This document shows positions 50,774 through 59,644 of a DNA stretch of 64,000 nucleotides, in pieces (the stretch's first letter is position 1; each line of letters opens with the position of its first letter). The DNA comes from Streptomyces violaceoruber. GTDB lineage: Bacteria > Actinomycetota > Actinomycetes > Streptomycetales > Streptomycetaceae. The stretch covers positions 4,030,001 through 4,094,000 of the forward strand of contig NZ_CP137734.1 of assembly GCF_033406955.1 (NCBI RefSeq), given 5' to 3'. The notes below the pieces were generated by a model. The model made no database searches. It saw only the letters and a program-made list of their open reading frames with translations, and had not been told where the DNA came from. A program made the position numbers and the translations under genes.

Positions 50774-51805
50774 CTAGCGCCCGTTGAGGACGGACCGGCT
50801 CCCACGGCGGACAGCCCAGCGCGGCGGAGGCGGCGGCACGTTCCACAGTGGTGATTCGCATCGGGTCGCGAGAGCGCTTGACGGGCATGCGGGGAAGGGT
50901 GAAACCACCGGTCGACTGGTCAAGACCGCGAACGGGGCGGCCGTCGCTGACGAACCAGCCCTCCTCCCCGCTCGGCAAGTGCGGTCGACCTCCTGCTCGG
51001 CAAAGGTGATCACGTCATCTGCGTCTTCGTCCGGAGCCGTCGGGAGAGGAGTCCTCTCACCGATAAGTTCCTGCCACAGCGCGCGGTCGTCAGCCGACAC
51101 CCACATGTGCCGACCAATCCGGCTGTTCCCTCGGTTGGGCACGTAGACCGGGACGCTCTCGCCCGTGGCGCTCTGCAGGACCAGGTCCTCGATGTGGACA
51201 GGTCTCCTCTGCGGGAGGCAGAGCGCGGGCACGAACCAGTCCGCGTGAATGTCACCGCAGTGGCTGGCGCCGTCACTGACGAGACAGTGGCGCTCGCTGC
51301 TCGGTACGCACTTCCAGACTTCGAGGTGCCGATATCCGCCGCGGATCACCATTTCTTTGCCGTCGGCGATGTCCTTCCATGGCATGTCGTCGACCCGCGC
51401 CCACGGAGCGCGGTCGATCAAGGAAGCCGTCCGATCCTTCGCCACCCAGAGAGGGGTAACGCCGTGTTCCAGGGCGTTGACCGAGCGTCTGCGCACGCTG
51501 CTGGGGCTGAGGTGGTGGTACTGGATCTCCCGGCCGATCCTGAGCCCATTGGGACCGGTGACGACGGCGTCCGAGACGCTACGCCGGTTGACCAGGGCAA
51601 CCTCGGCCTCGGCCTCGGCCTCGGCCTCCAGGCCATACCGTCCGGCAGCCTCGACGATCCGCTCCTTGGTGGCCTTGTGCTGGGCACTCTCGGCCGGCGT
51701 CGCCTTGTGCGTGATCGGCAGGTGCGAGGCGACGAGCGGTCGCCTACCGCCTACGCGCCCTCGGCGGATGAACATCCAGGGCGACTTGCCGCCTGACTCC
51801 GACAG
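50774..51805 (-). pseudogene. CoiA-like nuclease-domain gene, 5'-truncated
   Basis: The reading frame holds a CoiA/competence-type nuclease-like domain: HKATKERIVEAAGRYGLEAE, an acidic EAEAEAEAE run, SDAVVTGPNGLRIGREIQYH (with the acidic residue and the E-x-Q/K-like pair of the nuclease core), and GVTPLWVAKDRTASLIDR. The 3' end closes at a TAG 58 nt from att 2. The 5' end is missing, as the frame continues antisense into the transposase; the junction is between about 51775 and 51836. These proteins may process DNA; here the gene is probably dead. Confidence 0.6.
51604..51631 (-). repeat. Hexanucleotide microsatellite (GAGGCC)n
   Basis: Four perfect GAGGCC units (GCCTCG on the plus strand) and flanking partial units, coding Glu-Ala repeats in the CoiA-like frame. 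In-frame slippage would change only the length of the EA run. Confidence 0.85.
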
Positions 51806-53097
51806 GCACTCGCGCTTCTCGTGGTGCGCCAGGCATTTTCTGCGGGGTCTGCTGCTGGACGGCGGGCGCAAGTCGGTGGAGCCGATGGCCGCCCGCCTGG
51901 GCGAGGACGGGAACCGGCAGGCCCTGGCCCACTTCGTCACTTCCAGCCCGTGGGATGCGGCGCATGTGCGGGCCCGGTTGGCCTGGCGCATGCAGCCGGT
52001 CATCAAGCCCACCGCGCTGATCATCGATGACACCGGGTTCCTCAAGGACGGGGATGCCTCCGCGTGCGTGACCCGGCAGTACACGGGCACGGCGGGCAAA
52101 GTCACCGACTGCCAGGACGGCGTCTCTCTGCACCTGGCTTCCAACGGTGCCTCGGCGGCGGTGAACTGGCGTCTGTTCCTGCCCGGGAGCTGGGACTCCG
52201 CCTCGCCGAAGGCCGATCCGGCCAAAGTGGCCCGCCGTGCCAGATGCGCCATTCCTGCCGAGGTGGGGCATGTCGAGAAGTGGCAGCTGGCTCTCGACAT
52301 GATCGACGAGACGCGGTCTTGGGGCATCGAAGTACCCCAGGTCATCGCCGACGGCGGCTACCGGGACACCGCCGCCTTCCGGCTCGGCCTGGAAGAACGC
52401 GGTCTCGACTACGTGGTGGGCACTCGACCACGACCACCGCGCAACCCGAACATGCACAGCCGTGCACCCCGGCCTACTCCGGCCTGGGCCGACGGCCGGC
52501 CCCGGCCTACCCCGAGCCCGCGCAGACCGTGAAGAGCCTGGTCATCGCGGCCGGGAAACGCGCCGCGCGGCCGGTGCAGTGGCGGGAGGGATCGAGGCCG
52601 GGCAATGGCCGCAGCGGACACAAACGCATGTACTCGCGCTTCGTGGTCCTGCGGGTCCGGCCTGCCGGACGTGAGACCCGCAAGGCCACGGCCGGCACCG
52701 GGCTCCCGGTCCGCTGGCTGTTGGCCGAATGGCCCGCCGACCAGGACGAGCCCGTGCAGTTCTGGCTGTCCAACCTGCCCGAGGCCACCTCCCTGCCCGC
52801 CCTCGTGCGCACCGCGAAACTCCGCTGGCGCATCGAGAACGACTACCGCGAGATGAAGCAGACCCTGGGCTTGGCCCACTTCGAAGGCCGAACCTGGCCA
52901 GCCCGGCACCACCACGTCACCCTCGTCTCGGTCGCCCACGCCTTCTGCACCCTGCAGCGACTGAGCCGCTCCCCAAAAGAGACGGCGTCGGCCTGAGCCT
53001 CTACCAAGTCGTTCGCGAGCTGCAGTTACTCCTCGCGATCTGGACCGGCGCCTGCCCCACCTGTCACCGCGACATGCCAGACCCCGCACCAACATGA
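51806..53097 (+). pseudogene. IS701-family transposase remnant with two frameshifts
   Basis: Three consecutive frames read as one transposase. Frame 1: RGLLLDGGRKSVEPMAARLG, the first catalytic Asp in ALIIDDTGFLKDG, and GVSLHLASNGASAAVNWRLF. After a 1-nt shift near 52420, frame 2 has TVKSLVIAAGKRA and KLRWRIENDYREMKQTLGLA with the catalytic Glu. After a shift at CCCCAAAAG near 52978, frame 3 reads GLSLYQVVRELQLLLAIW to a stop at 53097. The N-terminus is also short. No terminal inverted repeats or target duplication are visible. Confidence 0.8.
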
Positions 53098-53109
53098 CCA
53101 AGCACTACT

Positions 53110-53345
53110 AGCCTCACGCGCTGAACACGACTGCACCCTCGCCGACATGGCCTACATCGGTGCAGGCAAGTGGGTCACCACCCCGAAACGCCAGCCGCAC
53201 CAAGGCGAACTCACCACGACCGAGCAGACGGCCAGCCGGGCTTGTCAGCCGCACGCGCACCCCTCGAACAAGGAGTCGCCGAAATCTCGGCGAGTCTTCT
53301 GCAGAGCCCGACACGTCCGAACCGCATGACCGCGACGCCGCTGAA
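53110..53345 (+). pseudogene. Fragment of an IS5-type transposase (3' part)
   Basis: A frame open from 53111 reads SRAEHDCTLADMAYIGAG, KWVTTPKRQPHQGELTTTEQ, as in the C-terminal part of IS5-type DDE transposases. A frameshift then moves to LSAARAPLEQGVAEI and PNRMTATPLK. The 5' two thirds of the gene are missing. The fragment abuts the IS701 remnant, suggesting nested insertion and decay. Confidence 0.65.
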
Positions 53346-53350
53346 ATTCT

Positions 53351-53704
53351 CAATCTGCCACTCACGCGTGCGGAACCACCTCACGACGCACCAGGCCGGT
53401 GGTCACAATTGGAGAGACGTATTCCACCTCGATTCATTCCAGAATACGGAAACCCCAACGAAGATATTTCGACACCACCTCGCCGAGACTGCGGCCCTAA
53501 CGGGATGGGCTCGCTCGCCGTATCCCGAGGTCATCAACGGAACCGCTGCCGGTGCGCCGACCGCTCAAGGGCATCGATAATCAGCCCCGATGTTCTGTCG
53601 GCATTGCCTTATTGCACAACTGACCTAGGCTCATCGAGCACCCTTCGCAGCCACTCCCTCACGGGGGGCTAGCGCCGAAAACAACAGACACGAAGGGAAC
53701 ACTG
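53351..53704. other. Low-GC intergenic stretch upstream of the secreted protein gene
   Basis: 354 nt with no gene I can support. It should hold the promoter for the secreted protein. GAAGGGA at 53692-53698 is the ribosome site of the next gene. Confidence 0.4.
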
Positions 53705-54517
53705 TTGAGACGCGCAGTCCACAGAAGCCTGCTGGCCTTATTCGCGGCCCTTGGGATAACCCTGGCCTCCAGTACGGCAGCGAACGCGCACTACGTCTAC
53801 TACGCGGACCTCGTCTGGTCGAACGCCGATTCGTCGCGATGCGTCATGAACCGGTCTGAGACGTCACACGGTTCGACGGGCGGAGGCTACTTCCGCGGTG
53901 ACTCGATGTCCCAGGCCGAACTCAGCTCCATTCCGTCCGACTGCATCCTTCCCTGGGAGCGCAACACCGGGTGGCTCGCAGAAGGATTCGTCATCTACAA
54001 GTGGTACGTCGATGCCCAGGGTGACGGCTCCTGGCTCATCTGCGACCGGACCGATCAGTGGTACATGAACTCCGAGCCGGCATCCACGATGCGCATCACC
54101 AGCACCGCCCCGGCAGGCGGCGCGTGCGGCTCCGGCTACTACGGTCTCGGCAACTACGCAGGTATGAAGGACGGCAACGCGTGGTACGGCTGGGACGTCA
54201 TGATGTGGTCTGGATCCCACCTGCTGCCTGACACGTCGTTCGCGGCACCGCCGGCACCGACCGAGGCGCCCCCTGGAGTGAACGACGACAACGTGGCACC
54301 GGCAGGATCGATGCCGGACACCATGCCCGTGTCGGATTCCAACGGGAAGCCCGCCCTCGACGCATCGGGCAACCTCATCGAGACGCAGGTACTCCCGGAG
54401 GCCCCGACCGGGGCCAAGAGTCTCGCCGCGGCGAACGCTCCGCGACACTTCACGACCGCTCCGAACGGTGCCACCATCGAAGAGGTCGAAGTCGTACTCG
54501 ACGGCCTCGTAAGGTAA
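53705..54517 (+). CDS. Secreted protein of unknown family
   Basis: 270 residues. A Sec signal peptide (RRAVHRSLLALFAALGITLA) has a probable cleavage after STAANA, leaving HYVYYADLVWSNADSS. The mature part has four Cys (CVMN, DCIL, ICDR, GACG) that could form two disulfides and a Trp/Tyr-rich core (WYMNSEP, YGWDVMMWSG), then a Pro/Ala linker and the C-terminal APNGATIEEVEVVLDGLVR. The start is TTG at 53705, fixed by GAAGGGA six bases upstream; no ATG or GTG gives a signal peptide. I recognise no family. Confidence 0.75.
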   Translation: MRRAVHRSLLALFAALGITLASSTAANAHYVYYADLVWSNADSSRCVMNRSETSHGSTGGGYFRGDSMSQAELSSIPSDCILPWERNTGWLAEGFVIYKWYVDAQGDGSWLICDRTDQWYMNSEPASTMRITSTAPAGGACGSGYYGLGNYAGMKDGNAWYGWDVMMWSGSHLLPDTSFAAPPAPTEAPPGVNDDNVAPAGSMPDTMPVSDSNGKPALDASGNLIETQVLPEAPTGAKSLAAANAPRHFTTAPNGATIEEVEVVLDGLVR

Positions 54518-54541
54518 GGACGCAAGTCCCAAGGAACACAA

Positions 54542-54577
54542 CAGCTCCGGCGCGGATCACTTCCCGCGTCGGAGCTG
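54542..54577 (+). terminator. Terminator after the secreted protein gene
   Basis: Stem AGCTCCGGCGCGG / CCGCGTCGGAGCT with a loop of about 8 nt and one G-T pair, 25 nt past the stop codon. Confidence 0.8.
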
Positions 54578-54597
54578 CGGCGCGGCGAGGAGCGCCA

Positions 54598-54882
54598 ATG
54601 CGACTCTCACCAAACAAGAAGAGGAGTCATAAATTGGTCACCTTGCAACGCATTTGCGGGTTCCTCGCACTCATTTCCCTTGCGTGGATCGGGTTTATTG
54701 CATTCCTGACAACACCTGACGCACTACTTTTTGCCGCCAAGCGCGGCTCCCTCATTACTCCGATTTCGATCCTCATCCTTGCCGCCAGCGGGTGGATTGC
54801 AATCTCATACCGCTTACGGAGAATATCCACTCCGCGATCGACGGCGAGGCATAGGGCTGGATCGTCAACCACGTCGGACTGA
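54598..54882 (+). CDS. Small membrane protein of the second element
   Basis: 94 residues with two hydrophobic segments (ICGFLALISLAWIGFIAFL and SLITPISILILAASGWIAI) and basic ends (RLSPNKKRSHK, RLRRISTPRSTARHRA). Third codon positions are richer in A/T than in the chromosomal genes, suggesting transfer. GAGGAG lies nine bases before the ATG. No family recognised. Confidence 0.6.
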   Translation: MRLSPNKKRSHKLVTLQRICGFLALISLAWIGFIAFLTTPDALLFAAKRGSLITPISILILAASGWIAISYRLRRISTPRSTARHRAGSSTTSD

Positions 54883-55070
54883 AGCTGTACGACCTGTCCT
54901 GACTGGCTCTGGAGCCGTATTGGAGTCGCCGTCGGAAGCGCGAGAAGGCTCCGGCTGGTCTCAGTTCTGGTCTCATTCGCGCCCGTCCGGCCCTGTCCGA
55001 ACAGGGCCACCCCGAACGAACCGCCGCAGGCCAGCACGGTACGGCCTGCTCCGGACCCCCGTACGAACAT

Positions 55071-55157
55071 TTGGAAAGCGTGTTGGGGCAACCCCTCACG
55101 AGTTCGAATCTCGTATCCTCCGCCAGTGCCTCACCGGGCACGAAATCGAAGGGCCCC
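55071..55157 (+). repeat. att repeat 3 (attR), chromosomal right boundary
   Basis: 87 bp. It matches the other two copies except for a missing G in the GTTGGGGGC run and AA for TG in the GATGTCG tract. The hairpin that follows (GGGCCCCCTGGAAACAGGGGGCCC) is the same as at att 1, which suits an original chromosomal terminator of tRNA-Ser. It marks the end of the inserted DNA. Confidence 0.88.
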
Positions 55158-55196
55158 CTGGAAACAGGGGGCCCTTCGACGTGTTCGGCGGTGTAC

Positions 55197-55279
55197 GAGG
55201 TGCGTAGGCCGAGGTGCGTAGGCCGAGGTGCGTCGGTTGATGCGCGTCGGTCGAGGCGCGTCGGTCGAGGCGTGCGTCC
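55197..55279. repeat. 14-bp tandem repeat array
   Basis: Five full 14-bp units (GAGGTGCGTAGGCC, the same again, GAGGTGCGTCGGTT, GATGCGCGTCGGTC, GAGGCGCGTCGGTC) and a partial sixth, from 55197 to the stop of the ArsR gene. It lies just outside attR. Confidence 0.85.
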
Positions 55280-55615
55280 TCAGTCCGGTCGGTTCGCTTC
55301 GGGCTGTTCCGCCAGGGTCTTGATCCGGAGCAGGCGGGTCTCCCAGGAGCGGCCGATGCGGTCGAGCTCGCGGGCCAGTGCGCCGAGGCGGGCGCCGACG
55401 GCGACGTGCACCACCTCGCGTCCCCGCCGCTCGGACTCGACCAGGCCGACCTCGCGCAGCACCTCCAGGTGCTTGACGATCGCCTGCCGGCTCACCGGCA
55501 GGGCCCTGGCCAGCTCGGACGCCGACACCGGGGCTTCGCCGAGCCGGGCGAGTATCTCCCAGCGCGTCGGGTCGCCGAGCGCCGCGCACACCGCGGGCAG
55601 GGCGGGGGCGGTCAC
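55280..55615 (-). CDS. ArsR-family transcriptional regulator
   Basis: 111 residues: a compact ArsR fold (ALGDPTRWEILARLGEAPVS, ASELARALPVSRQAIVKHLE, VLREVGLVESERRGREVVHV). There are no metal-binding cysteines. The GTG start at 55615 overlaps the SRPBCC gene stop (GTGA). The pairing of an ArsR regulator with an SRPBCC/AHSA1 protein is common and suggests that the regulator controls this operon. Confidence 0.9.
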   Translation of the reverse strand: MTAPALPAVCAALGDPTRWEILARLGEAPVSASELARALPVSRQAIVKHLEVLREVGLVESERRGREVVHVAVGARLGALARELDRIGRSWETRLLRIKTLAEQPEANRPD

Positions 55616-56115
55616 CGGTGCCCCGTGGCGGGTGTGGTGGGCGCGGCCTGCTCCACGTACGCCTTCGCCGCGGCCAGTTCGATGAGCCAGCCCTTGTCGT
55701 TGCCCTCGCGCTGCTCGAGCCAGGTCGCCGGGTCGTCGGCGAGGCCGGAGAAGCCGCTCTCCACCACTCGCAGGGTCACCCCGCCGCCGTCCCGCTCGTC
55801 GATCCAGAACTCGACCAGGGTCGAAGGGGCCGACTCGTCGCGGGAGGGGGTGCCGATCCACCGGAACGCCGCGTAGCGCGGCCTGTCCAGCTCCACCGTC
55901 CGGAACCGGAACTCGCCGAGGGACGGATGGCGCACCACCGCCGTGTCGCCCTCGTACCGCACGTCCTGGTCCGCCTCGACCGCGCCGTCGTTGACGTACC
56001 AGCCGGGCCGGGCCACCAGTTCCCACACCCGGTCGGCCGGGGCGTCGATGTCGATCTGCCGGGCGATCCGGTCGAGCTCGGCCGCCTCGGTCGTGGAATG
56101 TGCCGACTCGTTCAT
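55612..56115 (-). CDS. SRPBCC (AHSA1-like) domain protein
   Basis: 167 residues. The START/AHSA1 fold shows as IARQIDIDAPADRVWELVAR, PGWYVNDG, STLVEFWIDERDGGGVTLRV, VVESGFSGLADDPATW and LEQREGNDKGWLIELAAAKAYVE. These proteins bind small hydrophobic ligands. The ATG at 56115 has AAGGGG; the first gene of the pair. Confidence 0.88.
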   Translation of the reverse strand: MNESAHSTTEAAELDRIARQIDIDAPADRVWELVARPGWYVNDGAVEADQDVRYEGDTAVVRHPSLGEFRFRTVELDRPRYAAFRWIGTPSRDESAPSTLVEFWIDERDGGGVTLRVVESGFSGLADDPATWLEQREGNDKGWLIELAAAKAYVEQAAPTTPATGHR

Positions 56116-56344
56116 GATTCGTCCCCTTCTCCGTACTGCTGAGTGCCGGGCTGTACTGCAATTAAACGGTTGCACATCGAGAGCTTATTAGCAACCTGGC
56201 GGTTGCATCTCGTGTCCTCGCGTTGCTCCATCGAGGGGGAGTCTCGCGGGTATATGTCGCACTATCACCCGATTGAGCCACCCAGGGTCCACTTTGCGGG
56301 TATGGAGCGGATTGGTCTGTTGCGTTTCCAGTGAAGGAGGGCCG

Positions 56345-57235
56345 GTGGCCGAACGCATTGTTCATCGACGCGGTTATCGAAAGGGCCTCGGCGGTGAGAT
56401 GTGCGCCGAGTTCCTGGGGACGTTCGTCCTGATCCTGTTCGGGGTCGGGTCGGTGGCCGTCGCGGTCGCCGGACTGCCCGGCTCGGGCCGGCAGACCGCG
56501 GACTTCGGACCCGCCAACTGGTTGATCATCTCGTGGGGATGGGGCCTGGCCGTCGTGTTCGGCGTCTACGTCGCCGGCGGCATCAGCGGGGCGCACCTCA
56601 ACCCCGCGGTGACCCTCGGGTTCGCGGTGCGGCGGGACTTCCCGTGGCGGAAGGTGCTGCCCTACTGGCTCGCCCAGGTCGTGGGCGCGTTCGTCGCCGC
56701 CGCGCTCGTGTACGCCTGCTACCGGTGGGCGATCGACGCGGCCATCGCCAAGGCGGGCGAGACACGGGAGACGTCCCTGAACACGTACTCCATCTTCGCC
56801 ACGTTCCCCGCGGAGTACTTCGGGGACTCCTGGTGGGGCCCCCTGCTCGACCAGATCGTGGGCACCGGGATCCTGCTCCTGCTGATCTGCGCGCTCATCG
56901 ACACCCGCAACACGGCGCCGATGGCCAACCTCCACCCCTACCTCATCGGGCTGGTCGTCGTCGCGATCGGCCTCACCTTCGGCACCAACGCCGGGTACGC
57001 GATCAATCCGGCCCGCGACTTCGGCCCGCGCCTGTTCACCTTCTTCGAAGGATGGGGCGACATCGCCCTGCCCGGCACCTTCCAGTGGTTCAGCGGCTAC
57101 TGGTGGATCCCCATCGTCGGCCCGCTCATCGGCGGGGTCGTCGGGGTCCTGGTGTACGACCTGCTCGTCAGCCCGGTGCTGAAGGCCAGGCTGACCGAGC
57201 GCGAGGAAGGGCCGGCCACCGAGGAGCCCTCCTGA
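56345..57235 (+). CDS. MIP-family aquaglyceroporin (GlpF-like)
   Basis: 296 residues. Six membrane helices and two NPA boxes (ISGAHLNPAVTLGF and NAGYAINPARDFGPR); Asp after the second NPAR is typical of glycerol facilitators. It should let glycerol or similar solutes cross the membrane. The GTG at 56345 follows AAGGAGG, which separates it from the longer frame to 56273. It is monocistronic, with no glpK or glpD nearby. Confidence 0.9.
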   Translation: MAERIVHRRGYRKGLGGEMCAEFLGTFVLILFGVGSVAVAVAGLPGSGRQTADFGPANWLIISWGWGLAVVFGVYVAGGISGAHLNPAVTLGFAVRRDFPWRKVLPYWLAQVVGAFVAAALVYACYRWAIDAAIAKAGETRETSLNTYSIFATFPAEYFGDSWWGPLLDQIVGTGILLLLICALIDTRNTAPMANLHPYLIGLVVVAIGLTFGTNAGYAINPARDFGPRLFTFFEGWGDIALPGTFQWFSGYWWIPIVGPLIGGVVGVLVYDLLVSPVLKARLTEREEGPATEEPS

Positions 57236-57257
57236 CGGACGACCCCGGCGACAGGGC

Positions 57258-57449
57258 CTAGCGGTCGGCGATGTCCTCGCGCAGCCCGTCGGAGAACTCC
57301 CACCACGACAGCGGAAGCCAGTCACCGTCGACGAAGGCGTCGACGGTGGCGCCGCGTCCGCGGACGGTCACCGTCGTGCCGGGCGGGTAGGTGGTGCCGG
57401 ACAGACCCGGCACGGGAACCAGCAGAGTTCCCAGTCGTTGCGCTGACAC
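57258..57449 (-). CDS. Small hypothetical protein
   Basis: 63 residues, MSAQRLGTLLVPVPGLSGTT then YPPGTTVTVRGRGATVDAFV, DGDWLPLSWWEFSDGL. The GTG start at 57449 is chosen for an ideal AAAGGAGG ribosome site, so the gene is likely real although short. A beta-rich all-cytosolic protein of unknown role. It converges on the aquaglyceroporin. Confidence 0.7.
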   Translation of the reverse strand: MSAQRLGTLLVPVPGLSGTTYPPGTTVTVRGRGATVDAFVDGDWLPLSWWEFSDGLREDIADR

Positions 57450-57589
57450 CCTCTGGCCTCCTTTCGCGGTGTGCGGCGGGCGTCTCGTTCGCCCGGGATT
57501 TACCGAGATTACCGACTTGCCCCGTCGCGTCGACCGGAGAACCATGAGAGATGGGTCACGGAAATCCGCGCGCGGACGGAGGCACGACC

Positions 57590-58723
57590 ATGAAGGCTGT
57601 CGTCTACAAAGGACCGTTCTCTGTCGCGGTCGAGGACGTCGAGAAGCCGGACATCCGGCATCCGAACGACGTGATCGTGCGCGTCACCTCGACTGCGATC
57701 TGCGGCTCCGACCTGCACATGTACGAGGGGCGCACCGCGGCCGAGCCCGGCATCGTCTTCGGCCACGAGAACATGGGGATCGTCGATCAGGTGGGGCAGG
57801 GCGTCACGGGACTGAAGAAGGGCGACCGCGTGGTCATGCCCTTCAACGTCGCCTGCGGCTTCTGCACCAACTGCGCCGCGGGCTACACGGGTTACTGCAC
57901 GACCGTCAATCCCGGCTTCGCGGGCGGCGCGTACGGCTATGTGTCCATGGGTCCCTGGCAGGGCGGCCAGGCCGAGTACCTGCGGGTCCCGTACGCCGAC
58001 TTCAACTGCCTGAAGCTGCCCGAGGGCGACGCGCACGAGACCGACTTCATCCTGCTCGCCGACATCTTCCCGACCGGCTACCACGGGTGTGAACTCGCCG
58101 ACGTCCGTCCCGGCGAGAGCGTCGCCGTGTACGGGGCCGGTCCGGTCGGGCTCATGGCGGCCTACTCGGCGCTGCTGCGCGGCGCGAAGAAGGTGTTCGT
58201 CGTCGACCGCGTCCCGGAGCGGCTGCAGAAGGCCGAGGAGATCGGAGCGGTGCCCGTCGACTTCTCCGCGGGCGACCCGGTCGAGCAGATCAAGGAGCAG
58301 ACCGAGGGCGCCGGCACGGACAAGGGCGTGGACGCCGTCGGCTACCAGGCGACGGCGGGCGGGACGGGCAAGGAAGAACCAGCGACCGTCCTGAACTCGC
58401 TGGTCAACACGGTCCGGCCGACCGGGGCCCTGGGCGTTCCCGGGCTCTACGTCCCGGCCGACCCGGGCGGTCCGGACGAGCAGGCCAAGCAGGGCATGCT
58501 CCTCGTCGCGATCGGCAAGCTCTTCGAGAAGGGCCTGCGGGTGGGGACGGGCCAGTGCAATGTGAAGCGCTACAACCGGCAGCTGCGCGACATGATCATC
58601 GAGGGCAGGGCGGAGCCGAGCTTCGTCGTCTCCCACGAACTGCCCCTGGACCAGGCCCCGTCCGGCTACGACAAGTTCGACAAGCGGATCGAGGGCTACA
58701 CGAAGGTGGTCCTGCACCCCTAG
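57590..58723 (+). CDS. Zinc-dependent alcohol dehydrogenase, glutathione-independent formaldehyde dehydrogenase type
   Basis: 377 residues of the MDR family. The catalytic zinc ligands are Cys and His/Glu in STAICGSDLHMYEG and FGHENMGIVDQV; the structural zinc cysteines lie in NVACGFCTNCAAGYTGYC. The Rossmann motif is VAVYGAGPVGLMAAYSA. The middle insert (GYHGCELADVRPGES) and NVKRYNRQLRDMI match the FdhA formaldehyde dehydrogenase branch. The ATG at 57590 follows CGGAGG with 7-nt spacing. Confidence 0.88.
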   Translation: MKAVVYKGPFSVAVEDVEKPDIRHPNDVIVRVTSTAICGSDLHMYEGRTAAEPGIVFGHENMGIVDQVGQGVTGLKKGDRVVMPFNVACGFCTNCAAGYTGYCTTVNPGFAGGAYGYVSMGPWQGGQAEYLRVPYADFNCLKLPEGDAHETDFILLADIFPTGYHGCELADVRPGESVAVYGAGPVGLMAAYSALLRGAKKVFVVDRVPERLQKAEEIGAVPVDFSAGDPVEQIKEQTEGAGTDKGVDAVGYQATAGGTGKEEPATVLNSLVNTVRPTGALGVPGLYVPADPGGPDEQAKQGMLLVAIGKLFEKGLRVGTGQCNVKRYNRQLRDMIIEGRAEPSFVVSHELPLDQAPSGYDKFDKRIEGYTKVVLHP

Positions 58724-59529
58724 CCGCGCGGACGCAGGCGCGGACGCAGGCGCAGCCGGAACCACAGCGCCACGCACGCTGCCAGGGGGACGGCGACCAG
58801 AGGCACCGTCCCCCACGGGAGGCCGGTCCACACCGCTGACAGGCCCACCGCGAAGCTCACGCCGACGAGGCCGAAGAGCAACCACCTGCCGTAGGGCTCC
58901 CAGGTCAGCGGTTCGTGGTCCAGCGGCCTGACCAGGCGCACCACGCCGAACACGAGGCACTGCGCGGCGAGGAGCCCTGCGAGCACACCGGCGGCGGCGT
59001 TCATCTGGAGTTCGTCGCGGGGCGCCTCCAAGGTGTCCTGTCGCACCCCGTCCTTGCCAAGCACCATGATCTCGCCGCGCCAGGCGGTGGCCGTGACCCG
59101 GTCGCCGGGCACGAGCCGCTCCAGGAGCGGTCCTGAGCCGTCGAGGTGCACGGTCCGGCGCCAAGAGTCCCGGTACGTCAGGGTCGCGTCGTGCACGGAC
59201 TCCTTGCCGGCGGTTCTGTTCTCCGTCTTCTGCACGGTGAGGTGCCAGGTGCTCAAGCAGTCCGTGTCCCCCCGGCTCAGCGCGTCGGAGGAGCAGGGCT
59301 CGGCTGCTCGGTAGTCCTGGTAGCACTCGCCGTCGGAGGGAAGCCACCGGGCGAACGTGAGCCAGCATGCTGCCGCCGAGGCCAGGGCCAGCAGGATCAG
59401 CAGCACCCCTGTGCGCCGTGCCCGGCCAGGCGACCGCCCGTCCGTGAACCGCGCCTTGGCCCACGCCCGTGGTGCCGTCGTCTCCGGTGGTGCCGTCGTC
59501 TCCCGTGGTGCCGTCGCCCTCGACCTCAT
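58720..59529 (-). CDS. Membrane protein of unknown function
   Basis: 269 residues. A Thr/Pro/Arg-rich N-terminus is followed by a membrane segment (TGVLLILLALASAAACWLTF), a mid extracellular domain with four Cys and CLSTWHLTVQKTENRTAGKE, and three more membrane segments at the C-terminus (VLAGLLAAQCLVFGVVRLVR, WLLFGLVGVSFAVGLSAVW and a last one), ending in LRLRPRLRPRG. The stop overlaps the ADH stop by 4 nt. I do not recognise the family. Confidence 0.75.
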   Translation of the reverse strand: MRSRATAPRETTAPPETTAPRAWAKARFTDGRSPGRARRTGVLLILLALASAAACWLTFARWLPSDGECYQDYRAAEPCSSDALSRGDTDCLSTWHLTVQKTENRTAGKESVHDATLTYRDSWRRTVHLDGSGPLLERLVPGDRVTATAWRGEIMVLGKDGVRQDTLEAPRDELQMNAAAGVLAGLLAAQCLVFGVVRLVRPLDHEPLTWEPYGRWLLFGLVGVSFAVGLSAVWTGLPWGTVPLVAVPLAACVALWFRLRLRPRLRPRG

Positions 59530-59644
59530 CGCCCGCCCCCTTCCCGGTCAGGTTCCGTCCAAGGGGCCCCGGAAAACAACGAGGCAGGACGGCAACCGGA
59601 GAGGGTCTGCGGCTGCCGTGTCCCGGCAATCCGTCCGTCGTCGT

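Larger units (their letters stand above)
50628..55157. mobile_element. Second att-flanked element, without integrase (CIME-like, decayed)
   Basis: Bounded by att repeats 2 and 3, about 4.44 kb. It contains no recombinase, replication or transfer gene. What it carries: a truncated CoiA-like gene, transposase remnants, a secreted protein and a small membrane protein. Being flanked by sites that the neighbouring integrase can use, it could be mobilised with the AICE or alone. Confidence 0.75.
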
